Made by a program: the position numbers and the translations under genes | Shown: positions 25,365 through 35,900 of the stretch, in pieces | Position numbering within the stretch: the first letter of the stretch is position 1 | Layout: each line of letters opens with the position of its first letter | The notes under the pieces: model-generated | What the model was told of the DNA's origin: nothing | Seen by the model: only the letters and a program-made list of their open reading frames with translations | The model's database searches: none | Source: Reichenbachiella sp. | GTDB lineage: Bacteria > Bacteroidota > Bacteroidia > Cytophagales > Cyclobacteriaceae | Direction of reading: 5' to 3' | Assembly: GCF_033344935.1 (NCBI RefSeq) | Contig: NZ_JAWPMM010000001.1 | Coordinates: forward strand, 4,429,501 to 4,493,500 | DNA length: 64,000 nucleotides

Positions 25365-27127
25365 AGGATAATAGCAATTTTAAAATTCCAGTTTCCTGGA
25401 AAATACTAGGCCTTGCCAGTCTGGTGCAGTGCTTGCCTGTCAGTAGCCAGGGGCAGCACAGCACCCAAAGAAACCCTCAGCTGGAAGAAACGCTGACCCC
25501 ATTTCGGTTGCCTTTGCCTCAGCAGGACAAGGTAGAGTACCTCTATGGCAAAAAGAAAACAATAACAGGAATAAAAGCGGAGCTGGAGAATGGCATGGGC
25601 ATACTCTGGCTCGACGACGATGGAGACTTGCAAGAAGGTGACCTAGAAGGCGATCTGGACAACGACTGCCTCTTGGTCGATCTGAACATGGACGGCAAGT
25701 ATGGCGATGAAGGCGACCTGATTGTGGACTACGTAGATGCAGACGAAGATGGTAAGGCTGACTATCAGGTCATTATAGAAAATGCAGCACGCGACTATAC
25801 CGGCAAATGGAAGTCACACTACATGTGGTTTGTAGACAATGACAACGATGGCGTATTTGGCTATATGAACTGGGACACTTTTCGATATGAAGGATGGGAT
25901 CATAGCGGCAAAGCCAATTTTTTCGCTGACTATCATGGGCAAAGCACTATGCTGAAGGTACACATCTCCCCATGGAATATCGACGATTTGAGTTTCAATT
26001 GGGAAAACCCATTTTTATTTTATGATCATGATGATGATGGCCTGACTGAGATGGCCATCCGTGTGGTGGATGAACCTGTAGCAATCGAGAAACCTGCAGA
26101 TCTGATTACCTGGTCCTTCAGCCAAAAGGCATCGCTCGTACAGATGACCTTCGACCTGGACAATGACAATGCCGCAGGCAACGAATTGGATTTCGATATG
26201 AGTTTAAAATTTAGTGGGCCAGGGTTCGACTATTCCGATCAAGTACAACCCATCCAATCGCACCCGATTGCTAAAAAATCCGACAAATACTTCGCCGATC
26301 CACGTTGGAGACATCTGGATCGGTTAGTATATGTCAATCATGACTCGGCCTACGACCTCACCTTTTCTCGAGGCGAGTGGAATACCTGCTGGCTGGTTTT
26401 TGATGAAGATGACGATTGTCATCGATGGGAACGTGTAGAATTCTATGAACCAAGAGAGCCATTCTTAATCGGTGCCGGCAAGGGAGGACTCGACCACAAC
26501 CCTCAGGCAGATCCATCAGGCGATCGAGGCGAATGGGATCAGGATTTTTCTGGCAAAGGCAATTTGTACGTCTCTCCATTGGATGGCAAAATACACTTAT
26601 TCGGTGCTGAAAATGGCTATTGGCGCATCGACCAAAATACGCTCAGCTATCAGGGATGGCAGGGCTGGCGAGGACCCAATATCCAACCCGAAGATACTGA
26701 TCAGTATGAACCAATTCGGTTTGCTACTATTCGCTATGAAGACACAGACGACAATGGATTTTTCGATGAGATGAGCTTCGATATGGACGGCGATCAAGCC
26801 TATGAACAAGTCATATCTCTACAAGACCTAGGGCATTCAGATACAGCTACGGTTTTTGAAACTGCCGCAATGAAGTACGAAGATTACACAGTACTATTCG
26901 AAAATGTAGCTTCAAGTCAAATGCAGCATGCTTCTGAAATGATGTTACTCGCTGAAAAAGAAAACCTATCCACCGAGTGGTACAACCACTACAAAAAACC
27001 TAGAAGCATTAGAGAACAATACCACAATGGATTTTGGCTTTCTTATTATATATTTCAGGATTTGATCAGAAAAAATAGCAAAAATGAAGATCAGCTGGCT
27101 TTGATTCGAAAAGCCTATTTGTATTAG
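25352..27127 (+). CDS. Asp-rich exported protein of unknown function
   Basis: A 591-residue protein overlapping the GH2 gene by 13 bp. The N-terminus has a hydrophobic stretch (about 15-30) consistent with export. The rest contains many Asp-rich loops of the DxDxDG type (for example 'DDDGDLQEGDLEGDLDND', 'DADEDGKADYQV', 'DNDNDGVFGYMNWD', 'DHDDDGLTEMAI', 'EDTDDNGFFDEMSFDMDGD'), which look like calcium-binding loops between beta strands. I recognise no catalytic family. Its place between GH2 and RhaT implies a role in binding or cleaving the same glycan. A beta-propeller-like or sandwich fold is possible. Confidence 0.75.
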   Translation: MAEIKDNSNFKIPVSWKILGLASLVQCLPVSSQGQHSTQRNPQLEETLTPFRLPLPQQDKVEYLYGKKKTITGIKAELENGMGILWLDDDGDLQEGDLEGDLDNDCLLVDLNMDGKYGDEGDLIVDYVDADEDGKADYQVIIENAARDYTGKWKSHYMWFVDNDNDGVFGYMNWDTFRYEGWDHSGKANFFADYHGQSTMLKVHISPWNIDDLSFNWENPFLFYDHDDDGLTEMAIRVVDEPVAIEKPADLITWSFSQKASLVQMTFDLDNDNAAGNELDFDMSLKFSGPGFDYSDQVQPIQSHPIAKKSDKYFADPRWRHLDRLVYVNHDSAYDLTFSRGEWNTCWLVFDEDDDCHRWERVEFYEPREPFLIGAGKGGLDHNPQADPSGDRGEWDQDFSGKGNLYVSPLDGKIHLFGAENGYWRIDQNTLSYQGWQGWRGPNIQPEDTDQYEPIRFATIRYEDTDDNGFFDEMSFDMDGDQAYEQVISLQDLGHSDTATVFETAAMKYEDYTVLFENVASSQMQHASEMMLLAEKENLSTEWYNHYKKPRSIREQYHNGFWLSYYIFQDLIRKNSKNEDQLALIRKAYLY

Positions 27128-27148
27128 ACAGTATTAATAAAACAGCAT

Positions 27149-28177
27149 ATGGGAGCAATATTAGGTGTCATTTTTCACGCCATCGGCGGATTCGGAGCAG
27201 GTAGCTTCTACATTCCTTTCAAGCAAGTCAAAAAATGGAGCTGGGAGAGTTCCTGGCTCATTTTGGGTCTGTCGGCTTGGCTAGTGGTGCCTATCTTAAC
27301 TGCCTGGCTCACCATTCCAGATCTTTGGCAGGTGCTCAATCAAGCTGAAGCTGGCGTCAAAGGATGGACCTATTGCTTTGGCCTGCTATGGGGTATTGGT
27401 GGGCTGACTTTCGGATTGTCCATGCGCTATTTAGGTGTATCCCTCGGCATGACCATCGCTCTGGGGCTTTGCACTGCATTTGGCACACTGATTCCTCCTA
27501 TTTTCAAAGGGAGCTTTACCACCTTGCTTCAGACAGAATCTGGGCTTATTACTCTTGCGGGGATATTTATTTGCCTGGTGGGCATAGCCGTGGTAGGCCT
27601 CGCAGGTGCCCGAAAAGAGAAAGAAACCCAAACAGCAGCTGATGATGAATTCAGCCTTTCTAAAGGTTTGATTGTAGCTACGCTATCCGGTCTATTGAGT
27701 GCTTGTTTTGCCTTTGGACTAGAAGCAGGTGCCCCAATAGCTGATACGGCATTTGCTAGTGGAGCCAGCGACTTATTCAAAAACAACGCTGTCCTGGTTT
27801 GGATACTTTGGGGAGGCATGACTACCAACGGTATCTATTGTGTGTACCTCAATCGAAAAAATCAAACTTCCGCAGACTACACCAACCCTGATGCACCCCT
27901 GACGAAAAACTATATCTGGGCAGCACTTGGTGGACTCACCTGGTATTTGCAATTTTTCTTTTATGGCATGGGAACCACATTTTTAGGAGAAGAATTTGAG
28001 TTTGCCAGTTGGTCTATCCACATGGCTTTCATCATTTTCTTCAGTAATCTATGGGGCATCATTTACAAGGAATGGAATGGAGCTTCGAGCAAAACCAAGT
28101 GGATTTTGGCCCTTGGCCTAACAATCGTAATGGTTTCAATTCTTATGATTGGCCTAGCCAATACAATTACGCATTAA
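27149..28177 (+). CDS. rhaT: L-rhamnose/proton symporter RhaT
   Basis: A 342-residue integral membrane protein with about ten hydrophobic segments. The start 'MGAILGVIFHAIGGFGAGSFYIPFKQVKKWSWESSW' and the internal 'GLLWGIGGLTFGLSMRYLGVSLGMTIALGLCTAFGTLIPPI' are the RhaT hallmarks. The family co-imports L-rhamnose with H+ across the inner membrane. It follows a rhamnosidase in the same operon, giving a coherent release-and-uptake module. No rhamnose isomerase, kinase or aldolase gene is in the window. Confidence 0.92.
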   Translation: MGAILGVIFHAIGGFGAGSFYIPFKQVKKWSWESSWLILGLSAWLVVPILTAWLTIPDLWQVLNQAEAGVKGWTYCFGLLWGIGGLTFGLSMRYLGVSLGMTIALGLCTAFGTLIPPIFKGSFTTLLQTESGLITLAGIFICLVGIAVVGLAGARKEKETQTAADDEFSLSKGLIVATLSGLLSACFAFGLEAGAPIADTAFASGASDLFKNNAVLVWILWGGMTTNGIYCVYLNRKNQTSADYTNPDAPLTKNYIWAALGGLTWYLQFFFYGMGTTFLGEEFEFASWSIHMAFIIFFSNLWGIIYKEWNGASSKTKWILALGLTIVMVSILMIGLANTITH

Positions 28178-28179
28178 CC

Positions 28180-28998
28180 ATGAAAACCACTCATCGACTT
28201 CCATACATTTCAAGATTTGTTCTTCCCATCATAGCAGGGTGCCTGTTTTCTTGTGCCGCTATGAGTCAAGAAAAGGACATACTCACAGTTGGCTTTGAGC
28301 TATCCAAACTGGGTAACTATGATGAAGCAGCAATCCAAGCAGATTTTGATACGGTCAAGTGGTCTATTACTAAGGAGAGAGGCGCAATCATTAAAGAAGA
28401 ATCGAAAGGTCAGGTACTACAAGTTAGCTTTCCCAAAGGAGCTGTGGGGCCCGAACAAGGTGGCATCCAGTTCGTTCGTCCCATCCCTTCCGGCACTGAC
28501 TATTACCTTACGTATGATATTTACTTTCAGCAAGGATTTGATTTTACAAAAGGAGGCAAACTACCCGGTCTCACCAGCGGAGGAGCTGCCTATACCGGAG
28601 GCAAGCATCCAGATAACGGGGAGGGCTGGAGTGCCAGATATATGTGGACCGGTCAGCAAGAGCCCATCGTCTATTTATATTACAAAGACATGAAAGAAAA
28701 GTATGGCGAAGGAGTCTATTTGAATGCAAAATTCGTAACTGGCCAATGGCATACCATCACACAACACGTCAAGCTCAATTCGCCAGGTAATCAGGATGCC
28801 TTAATAGAAGTTTGGTTCGATGGTAAGAAGGTAGGTGAAAAAAGGAATTTCAGTTTGAGAGAAGGAAATTTAGGGCTTATTGATTCATTTTATTTTTCCA
28901 CCTTCCACGGAGGAGCGACATCAGACTGGGCACCTAAAAACGATAGTTTCATGAAAATCGACAATATTCGGATTTACACGAATCCATCAAATAAATAG
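28180..28998 (+). CDS. Polysaccharide lyase family 14-like protein, exported
   Basis: A 272-residue protein starting 2 bp after the rhaT stop. The N-terminus is a signal peptide or lipoprotein signal ('CLFSCAAMSQ'). The rest is a beta-jelly-roll with 'TYDIYFQQGFDFTKGGKLPGLTSGGAAYTGG' and a C-terminal 'FYFSTFHGGATSDWAPKNDSFMKIDNIRIY'. The GGKLPGL element and the FHGG...W...D ending match the PL14-type fold of alginate/glucuronan lyases. The family cleaves uronate-containing chains by beta-elimination, which fits the uronate genes nearby. It ends 9 bp before the convergent deacetylase gene. Confidence 0.7.
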   Translation: MKTTHRLPYISRFVLPIIAGCLFSCAAMSQEKDILTVGFELSKLGNYDEAAIQADFDTVKWSITKERGAIIKEESKGQVLQVSFPKGAVGPEQGGIQFVRPIPSGTDYYLTYDIYFQQGFDFTKGGKLPGLTSGGAAYTGGKHPDNGEGWSARYMWTGQQEPIVYLYYKDMKEKYGEGVYLNAKFVTGQWHTITQHVKLNSPGNQDALIEVWFDGKKVGEKRNFSLREGNLGLIDSFYFSTFHGGATSDWAPKNDSFMKIDNIRIYTNPSNK

Positions 28999-29007
28999 TC
29001 CGGCAAA

Positions 29008-29844
29008 TCACAAACCCAACCGTTCTTGTTCGCTTTTGATGTGCTTGGTCACATTCAGGAAGGTATCCACCCACAAGTTGTCTTGATTTTGTTTTAAATA
29101 TTCGAGCAATTCTCGATGAGCCTCAGCAGAAGTATTGAGATAACCTCCGCCTACACTGTGAAACAAAAAAGTAATCACCGTGCCGTTGGCTTGGGCTTTT
29201 TTTACCTCAGCAATCATTTGCTCTCCACTTAGATCAGAGCAACTGGTGCTGGGCATCAGGTAGGGATCTACTTCCTTGAGTGAGGTGGGGACTGGGCTCA
29301 GTCCTCTGGCCGCCACAAAAATATGCTGGATACTATCCGAAAAATCCACTCCCTGGATGGTATGATCTACACAGGTATAAGCAAACGTTCTTTCCGTTTT
29401 TCCATCCAGTGCGTGTAGCAGTGAGTTTGCTGTATTCAGTTCATTCATCAACTGCGGAAAGCTGTAGCCATCCAGATCGTATTCAGGCCTGATCCATTCA
29501 AAATTTCTCTCGCCAGGAATCACCTTTCTACACGGATGAAAGAGCGTGTGATTGGCCAACTCATGACCGTTGGCCGCTGCGACTCTCCATTCTTCAGACC
29601 TGTTGGCTACAGATTGTGCGCTGCCTGTCAGATAAAAAGTACCTGCAAACCCGTATTCGTCCAAAGCAGGCACCACGATATCCAAATGACAATCTATGGC
29701 ATCGTCATAGGTCAATACTACAGCTGCTTGTTTACCATTAGGCCATTGAGGAGACTCTTGCGCCCAAGTACTGTTGGCCATGTTCAGAATGAACAAAATC
29801 ATCCATCCAAAAACTGTTCTAAATTTCTTTTTGCTAATTACCAT
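29008..29844 (-). CDS. Polysaccharide deacetylase (CE4/NodB type), exported
   Basis: A 278-residue protein with a signal peptide (cleaved after STWAQ, about 28). The NodB domain begins 'AAVVLTYDDAIDCH' (motif 1, TYDDA with the catalytic Asp pair). The metal-binding His pair is in 'NGHELANHTLFHP'. Late motifs 'AYTCVDHT' and 'TVITFLFHSVGG' follow. The family removes N- or O-acetyl groups from polysaccharides. It overlaps the CE2 gene by 7 bp, so both deacetylases are coupled. Confidence 0.85.
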   Translation of the reverse strand: MVISKKKFRTVFGWMILFILNMANSTWAQESPQWPNGKQAAVVLTYDDAIDCHLDIVVPALDEYGFAGTFYLTGSAQSVANRSEEWRVAAANGHELANHTLFHPCRKVIPGERNFEWIRPEYDLDGYSFPQLMNELNTANSLLHALDGKTERTFAYTCVDHTIQGVDFSDSIQHIFVAARGLSPVPTSLKEVDPYLMPSTSCSDLSGEQMIAEVKKAQANGTVITFLFHSVGGGYLNTSAEAHRELLEYLKQNQDNLWVDTFLNVTKHIKSEQERLGL

Positions 29845-30932
29845 GTGATGTTTGAATCAATAAATGAAATTAAGCTTTCAGCCAAAGCTTCCTGTTCGGC
29901 TCTACTCGGGTGGCCGGGTGTTCCTTTGTAAGGTACGACATGCGTATACATACGATCATCATTGAGCTGTGCTACAGCTTTTTTGACATACTGCGGCCAG
30001 GGAGACCCTTCTTCCGTGATACTCATATTGCCTAGTAGGCAAACCATGTGCGCCTCTGGATTTTTGTTTCTTACTTGCTGAATGAACAACCGGTAGGCCG
30101 AAATGATTTCATCCTCACTGGGTTTGAACTCACCGAATCTAGCCTTAAACAGAGGGTATTCCGGTCGCTCTACTAGCCAGCAGTCATTCTGCATAAGGTT
30201 TACTACTATGACTTCAGGAGTATATTGGGCAAAGTCCCATACACTGGTGGAATCTTGCGGTATCAATCGATCATAAATCTCCGGCATGGTAAGAGGAAAC
30301 CAACTGATGGTAATGCCAATGCCGCTTTTGCAAATCGAGTGATACTCCGCTTCAAAATGTCGAGCAACTAGCGAAGCATAGCTCACATAATGGTTCGTAT
30401 AAATACTGTCTGGCCTGTCCATTCCTGTGGTATCATCTACAGCATATCCAGCAGTGATCGAGTTGCCATAAAACTCCATCTTTCTTTTTCTTGAATGCGC
30501 TTTATCCACCTCCATTCGCTTTCCTGTCAGTTCAAACCCCAAAAATGTAGTTTTACCTTTATCCCATTCGGTACGCTTGAAAAGCTCCACACTATGCATG
30601 CCTTCAGACAATCCTGCGGCCAACAAATACCTGCTAGACAAGGTATCTAATGGCAGCAAGCGAACACTATCACTGTCAATAATCACATTAAAGTAATTTA
30701 AGCCTCTTTCGTCTTGGAGTATCGCAAAAAGGGAATCACCTTCGAAGTTTATTCTGATGGAAGAGCCCGGCCAATACAAATCGGCTTTATCCTTACTTGA
30801 ATGATCGATTCGGCCGGAATAGCTGATTATCGGATCAGAAGCTGCAATGCTGAGTGATTGATATGATTCACAACTATTTAAAGCTAGAAGTCCTCCTATA
30901 AAAAGCAGTAAAGTTATAGGTCTAAGTTTCAT
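29838..30932 (-). CDS. CE2-type SGNH acetylesterase, lipoprotein
   Basis: A 364-residue lipoprotein (lipobox 'LALNSC', Cys about residue 21). An N-terminal beta-sandwich domain (about 30-140) precedes an SGNH hydrolase domain. The nucleophile Ser is in 'MEFYGNSITAGYAV' (about 157), the oxyanion Asn in 'VVNLMQNDCW', and the catalytic His in 'GTPGHPSRAEQ'. Sandwich plus SGNH in this order is the CE2 layout, which deacetylates sugars such as acetyl-xylose or -glucose. With the CE4 gene it would release acetate from the glycan. Confidence 0.85.
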   Translation of the reverse strand: MKLRPITLLLFIGGLLALNSCESYQSLSIAASDPIISYSGRIDHSSKDKADLYWPGSSIRINFEGDSLFAILQDERGLNYFNVIIDSDSVRLLPLDTLSSRYLLAAGLSEGMHSVELFKRTEWDKGKTTFLGFELTGKRMEVDKAHSRKRKMEFYGNSITAGYAVDDTTGMDRPDSIYTNHYVSYASLVARHFEAEYHSICKSGIGITISWFPLTMPEIYDRLIPQDSTSVWDFAQYTPEVIVVNLMQNDCWLVERPEYPLFKARFGEFKPSEDEIISAYRLFIQQVRNKNPEAHMVCLLGNMSITEEGSPWPQYVKKAVAQLNDDRMYTHVVPYKGTPGHPSRAEQEALAESLISFIDSNITW

Positions 30933-30935
30933 TAC

Positions 30936-32609
30936 TTATTCTCCCGGTTCTCTGATTCGATCAATCATCGCTTGTACATCGGATGGCGGCGCTGGGTAAA
31001 TTCTTGAAATAAAAATGGAAATCACGAAATTTACCAACATAGCGATAGTTCCGAATCCCTCCGGAGAGATACCAAACCACCAATCGTCTTCACCCCCACC
31101 ACCAAAACCTTGAAGCTTATATTTTACCATATAAAACAACATCAACAACGTGCCGATCACCATTCCGGCTACAGCACCCTCCTTGTTCATGCGTTTGTCG
31201 AATATACCCAATACGATCGCTGGGAAAAATGAAGCCGCAGCAAGGCCAAAGGCCAGTGCCACCGTAGCCGCTACAAACCCAGGTGGGTTAATACCAAAAT
31301 ACCCGGCAACAATCACCGCTGCACCAGCTGCAATTCTTGCCCACATGAGTTCCCCCTTGTCGGAAATATTAGGTTTGATCTGCTTTTTGATCAAATCATG
31401 GGAAACACTAGTTGATATCACCAATAGCAAGCCTGCAGCTGTCGAAAGTGCTGCCGCCAAACCGCCTGCAGCAACTAAAGCAATCACCCAATTGGGTAAC
31501 TTGGCAATTTCAGGATTCGCTAATACAATGATATCTCGATCTATTTTCAATTCGTTTTTCGCAGGGTCTGCCACATATTGAATAGTTCCATTCTCATTTT
31601 TGTCTTCAAAGGAAATCAGGCCTGTGGATTCCCAGTTTTTAAACCATTGGGTCACATGATCATATTCAGCATTAGACACCGTTTCGATCAAATTGGTACG
31701 AGCAAAAGCCGCTATGGCCGGTGCTGTGGTGTAGAGTATAGCAATAAGTATCAACGCATATCCAGCAGAAATTCGGGCATCTTTCATACTCGGTACGGTG
31801 AAGAAACGCACGATCACATGCGGCAATCCTGCCGTACCTACCATCAGGGCAAAGGTAATCGCAAACAAGTCAAGGGTGGATTTAGAACCGGTGGTGTATG
31901 CTGCAAAGCCCAATTCTCTGTGCAATCCATCAAGCTTGTCCAGTAGATAAGTCCCTGACCCATCCACCAGCTGACTACCAAATCCGATTTGTGGCACCCA
32001 CTCTCCAGTCAATTGAATAGAAATAAAAATAGCGGGCACCATGTAGGCAAAAATTAAAATACAATATTGTGCGACCTGTGTATAGGTGATACCTTTCATT
32101 CCCCCTAATACGGCATAGAAAAACACGATAACCATGCCTATAATAACACCGGTATTGATGGGTACTTCTAAAAATCTTGCAAAAACCACACCTACACCTC
32201 TCATTTGTCCGGCTACGTATGTGAATGACACGATCAAGGCGCAGACTACGCCTACGGTTCTGGCAACATCTGAATAATATCGGTCACCGATAAAATCAGG
32301 AACAGTAAACTTCCCAAACTTTCTGAGATAAGGTGCCAGCATTAAAGCGAGCAATACATACCCTCCTGTCCATCCCATAAGATAAACAGCACCGTCAAAA
32401 CCCATAAAAGAAACTAATCCCGCCATGGAAATAAATGACGCTGCACTCATCCAGTCTGCGGCAGTAGCCATACCATTGGCCAATGGTGGCACATGCCCAC
32501 CAGCTACGTAAAACTCATCGGTACTTCCCGCCTTGCTCCAAATGGCTATGCCTATATACAAGGCAAATGACACCCCTACGATGAGGTAAGTCCAAATTTG
32601 AATATCCAT
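30936..32609 (-). CDS. Sodium:solute symporter, acetate-permease-like large subunit
   Basis: A 557-residue, roughly 13-segment SSS-family transporter, started at the ATG at 32609 (MDIQIWTYL), 4 bp after the stop of the small-subunit gene. Typical motifs are 'STDEFYVAGGHVPPLANGMATAADWMSAASFI' near the start and 'AFGLAAASFFPAIVLGIF' near the end. It belongs to the subgroup that pairs with a DUF4212 small subunit and resembles ActP acetate permeases. Downstream genes encode two deacetylases, so acetate is a reasonable substrate (inference). It lies in the same operon as the deacetylases. Confidence 0.88.
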   Translation of the reverse strand: MDIQIWTYLIVGVSFALYIGIAIWSKAGSTDEFYVAGGHVPPLANGMATAADWMSAASFISMAGLVSFMGFDGAVYLMGWTGGYVLLALMLAPYLRKFGKFTVPDFIGDRYYSDVARTVGVVCALIVSFTYVAGQMRGVGVVFARFLEVPINTGVIIGMVIVFFYAVLGGMKGITYTQVAQYCILIFAYMVPAIFISIQLTGEWVPQIGFGSQLVDGSGTYLLDKLDGLHRELGFAAYTTGSKSTLDLFAITFALMVGTAGLPHVIVRFFTVPSMKDARISAGYALILIAILYTTAPAIAAFARTNLIETVSNAEYDHVTQWFKNWESTGLISFEDKNENGTIQYVADPAKNELKIDRDIIVLANPEIAKLPNWVIALVAAGGLAAALSTAAGLLLVISTSVSHDLIKKQIKPNISDKGELMWARIAAGAAVIVAGYFGINPPGFVAATVALAFGLAAASFFPAIVLGIFDKRMNKEGAVAGMVIGTLLMLFYMVKYKLQGFGGGGEDDWWFGISPEGFGTIAMLVNFVISIFISRIYPAPPSDVQAMIDRIREPGE

Positions 32610-32613
32610 GTAG

Positions 32614-32880
32614 TTAGTCTTGTTTCGTTTCGTGATTGGCGTATTTCTGATCAAGCTTATTCATCAGATAAACGTAGACGAAAATGATCAGCACGAAAGA
32701 GTAGATAGAGCCCTGCTGGGCAAACCAAAAACCAAGGCCAAAACCTCCCATTTTTATTTGGTTCAATTCGTCAACCCATAGGATACCAAAACCAAATGAG
32801 GTGAGAAACCATATACTCAAGAGAATGATCAGATAGCGAATATTTTGACGCCAATAGGCTTTGCCCTTTTGTTTATCCAT
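32614..32880 (-). CDS. DUF4212 sodium/solute symporter small subunit
   Basis: An 88-residue protein with two membrane segments (about 17-38 and 51-72) joined by 'FGFGILWVDELNQIKMGGFGLGFWFAQQGS', the signature of this family. It always pairs with the SSS large subunit encoded just downstream. Its start lies 31 bp after the end of the 1569-residue T9SS gene, so all five genes 37621-29008 are probably one transcript. Confidence 0.92.
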   Translation of the reverse strand: MDKQKGKAYWRQNIRYLIILLSIWFLTSFGFGILWVDELNQIKMGGFGLGFWFAQQGSIYSFVLIIFVYVYLMNKLDQKYANHETKQD

Positions 32881-32911
32881 CGTTATTATGTTAATAGAGA
32901 AATCCTTTAAA

Positions 32912-35900
32912 TCAATTTACTACGAACATGCGATTTATCTTCTGCCCGCCAATGCCAATTGTCAGAATATAAGTTTGACTCCTTAGTGATTTAGAAGGCT
33001 CGACCCGGATGATGTCCGCTCCTTGGGAAGACATTCGCAATTTCGCATCTATTTCACGACCAGAAATATCCCTAAGTCGTAAGGAGGTCACCTTATACCC
33101 TTTGGTCTTGACAAAGAAATCGCCTGATTTCGATGGATTAGGATAAACCGTGACTGCTTTTTGCAGCTCTTGCTGAACAGTCAACACATCTGATTCGGTC
33201 ACTGTAAGTTCTATCTCTTCCTCATCACTGAGTGTACCGTCGGACACCTTTAAGGTGAAAATATAAGTTCCTTTGTCTCCATCCTGAGGTTTTAATACCA
33301 ATTTTCCAGACCCCTTGGTAGTTTCACTAAAAGTAACAAAACTCGGCGCAGCTACTAAATCAAAGCTTAAATCGTCATCTTCGGCATCTGAAGCAGACAC
33401 AAACACTTCCTTGGTAGCATCTACCGCTACGGTCTGGTTGCCTATATCAGCAAGCACAGGCGAGGTGTTTTCAGTGTTTACTGACAGGTCGAAAAGTTCC
33501 GAAACGGACAATGCGCCATTGTCAGCCATGATTCTAATATTTGGATAATCTCCTTCTGAACCTATGCCTGGAGCCAACTCCAACACTGCGGTTCCGTCTC
33601 CATTGTCCGTCAAGGTAGCAAATGCCGGAAGGTTGCTGCCCGTGATTGTTAGGGCATTGTCTCCTGGATCTGTGGCCGTAATGTTGATCGTTTTTGTTTC
33701 TCCTTCAGCCATGGTCAGATCATCAATAGGTGCAATCACAGGTAAGCTGGAAGAGTAATACTCATAAGCCCCTGCGTCTACCGTACCGTTTGACAATCGA
33801 TCATTTCCTGCCAGATCCAGAGATGTCAAATCCTTATTGACTCCCACGTTTATGGCAGGGCTTTCTGCTTTTGTCAGATAATTATAGTTCTCAAAGTCCT
33901 GGAAATAATCGTCGTAATTAGAAGAACTATTCAGGCCAAATTGAAGGTTTCCTTCTACGGTAGATGTTTCATCGAACTTATCAAATGTAATGTCAGCACC
34001 CAGATTATTTCTAATGATATTGTTGAAATTGGTTTGGCCTGTTTTCGAATTGTCATCGATCAAAATCCAAGGAATTTTACTATCAGAATAATGGGGATGC
34101 TTGATTACTGTATTGTTTTGCACTCTACTGTTTCGCGCGCCATACAGTGATATACCATGATAATGATTGGTCACTAAGAGGTTGTTTTCCACTACCCATT
34201 CATCTGGGTATCCATCAGTGATTATGATGCCTTGCATGGACTCTCCAATGAGGTTATTGTCTATCACAAAGTCGGTAATGGGATCTTCAAAAAGTAGGAT
34301 TTTATTGAACCTGATAGTCAATCCTTCAGACTTTGGGTCACCAGTTAATATATAAGTCTGGAAGGCATCGTCGTGATTAGTATCATAATCCTCCACATAG
34401 CAATCTCGAATTGTATTGTATTCAAAAGTTTGAAATTGACCTAGTCCTCTAATTCCATCTCCAGCAAAGTTGTCTATCAAATTTGAAGTCGCTCTGGAAT
34501 TATCACCACGCAACGATAGAGCATGGTAGGTGTTTTTAATTGTTGTATGCTTCACCACTACATTTTCACCTCTCATATCCATTCCACCTTTGGCGTTAGC
34601 GTACCAGTCGGCCTTGGTCCAGGTCGAGGATTCTTCAGCTGATTGGATCAAGCAGTTCTTAAAGGTAAGGTCCGTACTGTTTACATCGCCCGTAACCAGA
34701 AAGCCTTCCTTGCTCAATGCTGACCCTGTTCCATCTATGGTAAGGTCGGCAAATGTCCAATTTTTTGAATTGGCAATGGTTAGTCCATCCAATACTGGAT
34801 CGTGTCCGCCAAGTGCTTTTACGGTAACCCCATTGTTGTAATTTTTACTCGAAATATACGGCAAGCCGTGATCTCCGGATAGTAAGTAAATTAAATCTCC
34901 ATCTTCGATTACTTTTCCGGTAGCCAATGCGGTAGCCAACGAACCCCATGGGTTAGCTTCGGATCCATCGTTAGAATTACTCCCGTTGATCGGGTCGCAA
35001 TATCGGATCGTACCTTCAAAGTTGGTGATCTCAATACTGATCTCTTCAGAATCCTCCAATTCTCCATCAGATACTGTGATGGTGATGTTTTCGGTCAATC
35101 CGACATCACCGCTTGAGGTTGGACTTATCGTTAAAGTTGCCGTTCCGTTGTTGTTGTCGACAAGTGAAGCAAAACCTGGCAACTCCTCCGAAACACTAAA
35201 AGTAAGAAAGTCGTCGTCTTCATCGCTCGCTGCAATGGTGATACTGGATTCCTCTACATATGAAAGCGACTGGTCGCCTATAGTCGCAAGTACCGGGGCA
35301 TGATTTTCATTTACCGTAGTACTTCCAGTGACTATCACCTGCCCTTGATCTGGCACAGCCTTCACCAACACATAGTTATCCCCTTCGTGGGTCACCAATG
35401 TGGTTAGCCTAGCCACACCATCCTGTAGGGCACTGGCGGATACCCAATCGTTGTTGACTCTAATTTTGACAGTCAATGGAAAGTCGAATACCTCATCCTT
35501 CATATCGTCGGTCAATGTAAACTTGATCGAAAGGTCTAATACCTCATCCACTGTCAAACTATGTGAATCTCTTTCCTGGCCGTACTTGGCTGCCTCACTA
35601 AATCCGGCGATCCAAAGCTCATCCGCATGATCGTTGATATAGCTCATATGATTTTCAGTATTCGTTTGCAACGTTCCGTTGCTCGTTACTGAGTGGTAAT
35701 GTGTTGAATACCATCCGCGATAATAGGACGTGCCGAATAGTTTAACTGTTCCTGTCTCATCGAGTAAATTATCAATGTCTTCATCGCTGTTGGTTGCACT
35801 CCGGCTATTTAATGCCAAATAATCAATCGAATTGGCTTGGTTCATCACACCAAAGGTGCCTCTCATAGCTACATAGATGTCCCTTGCAATATGCTTATCG

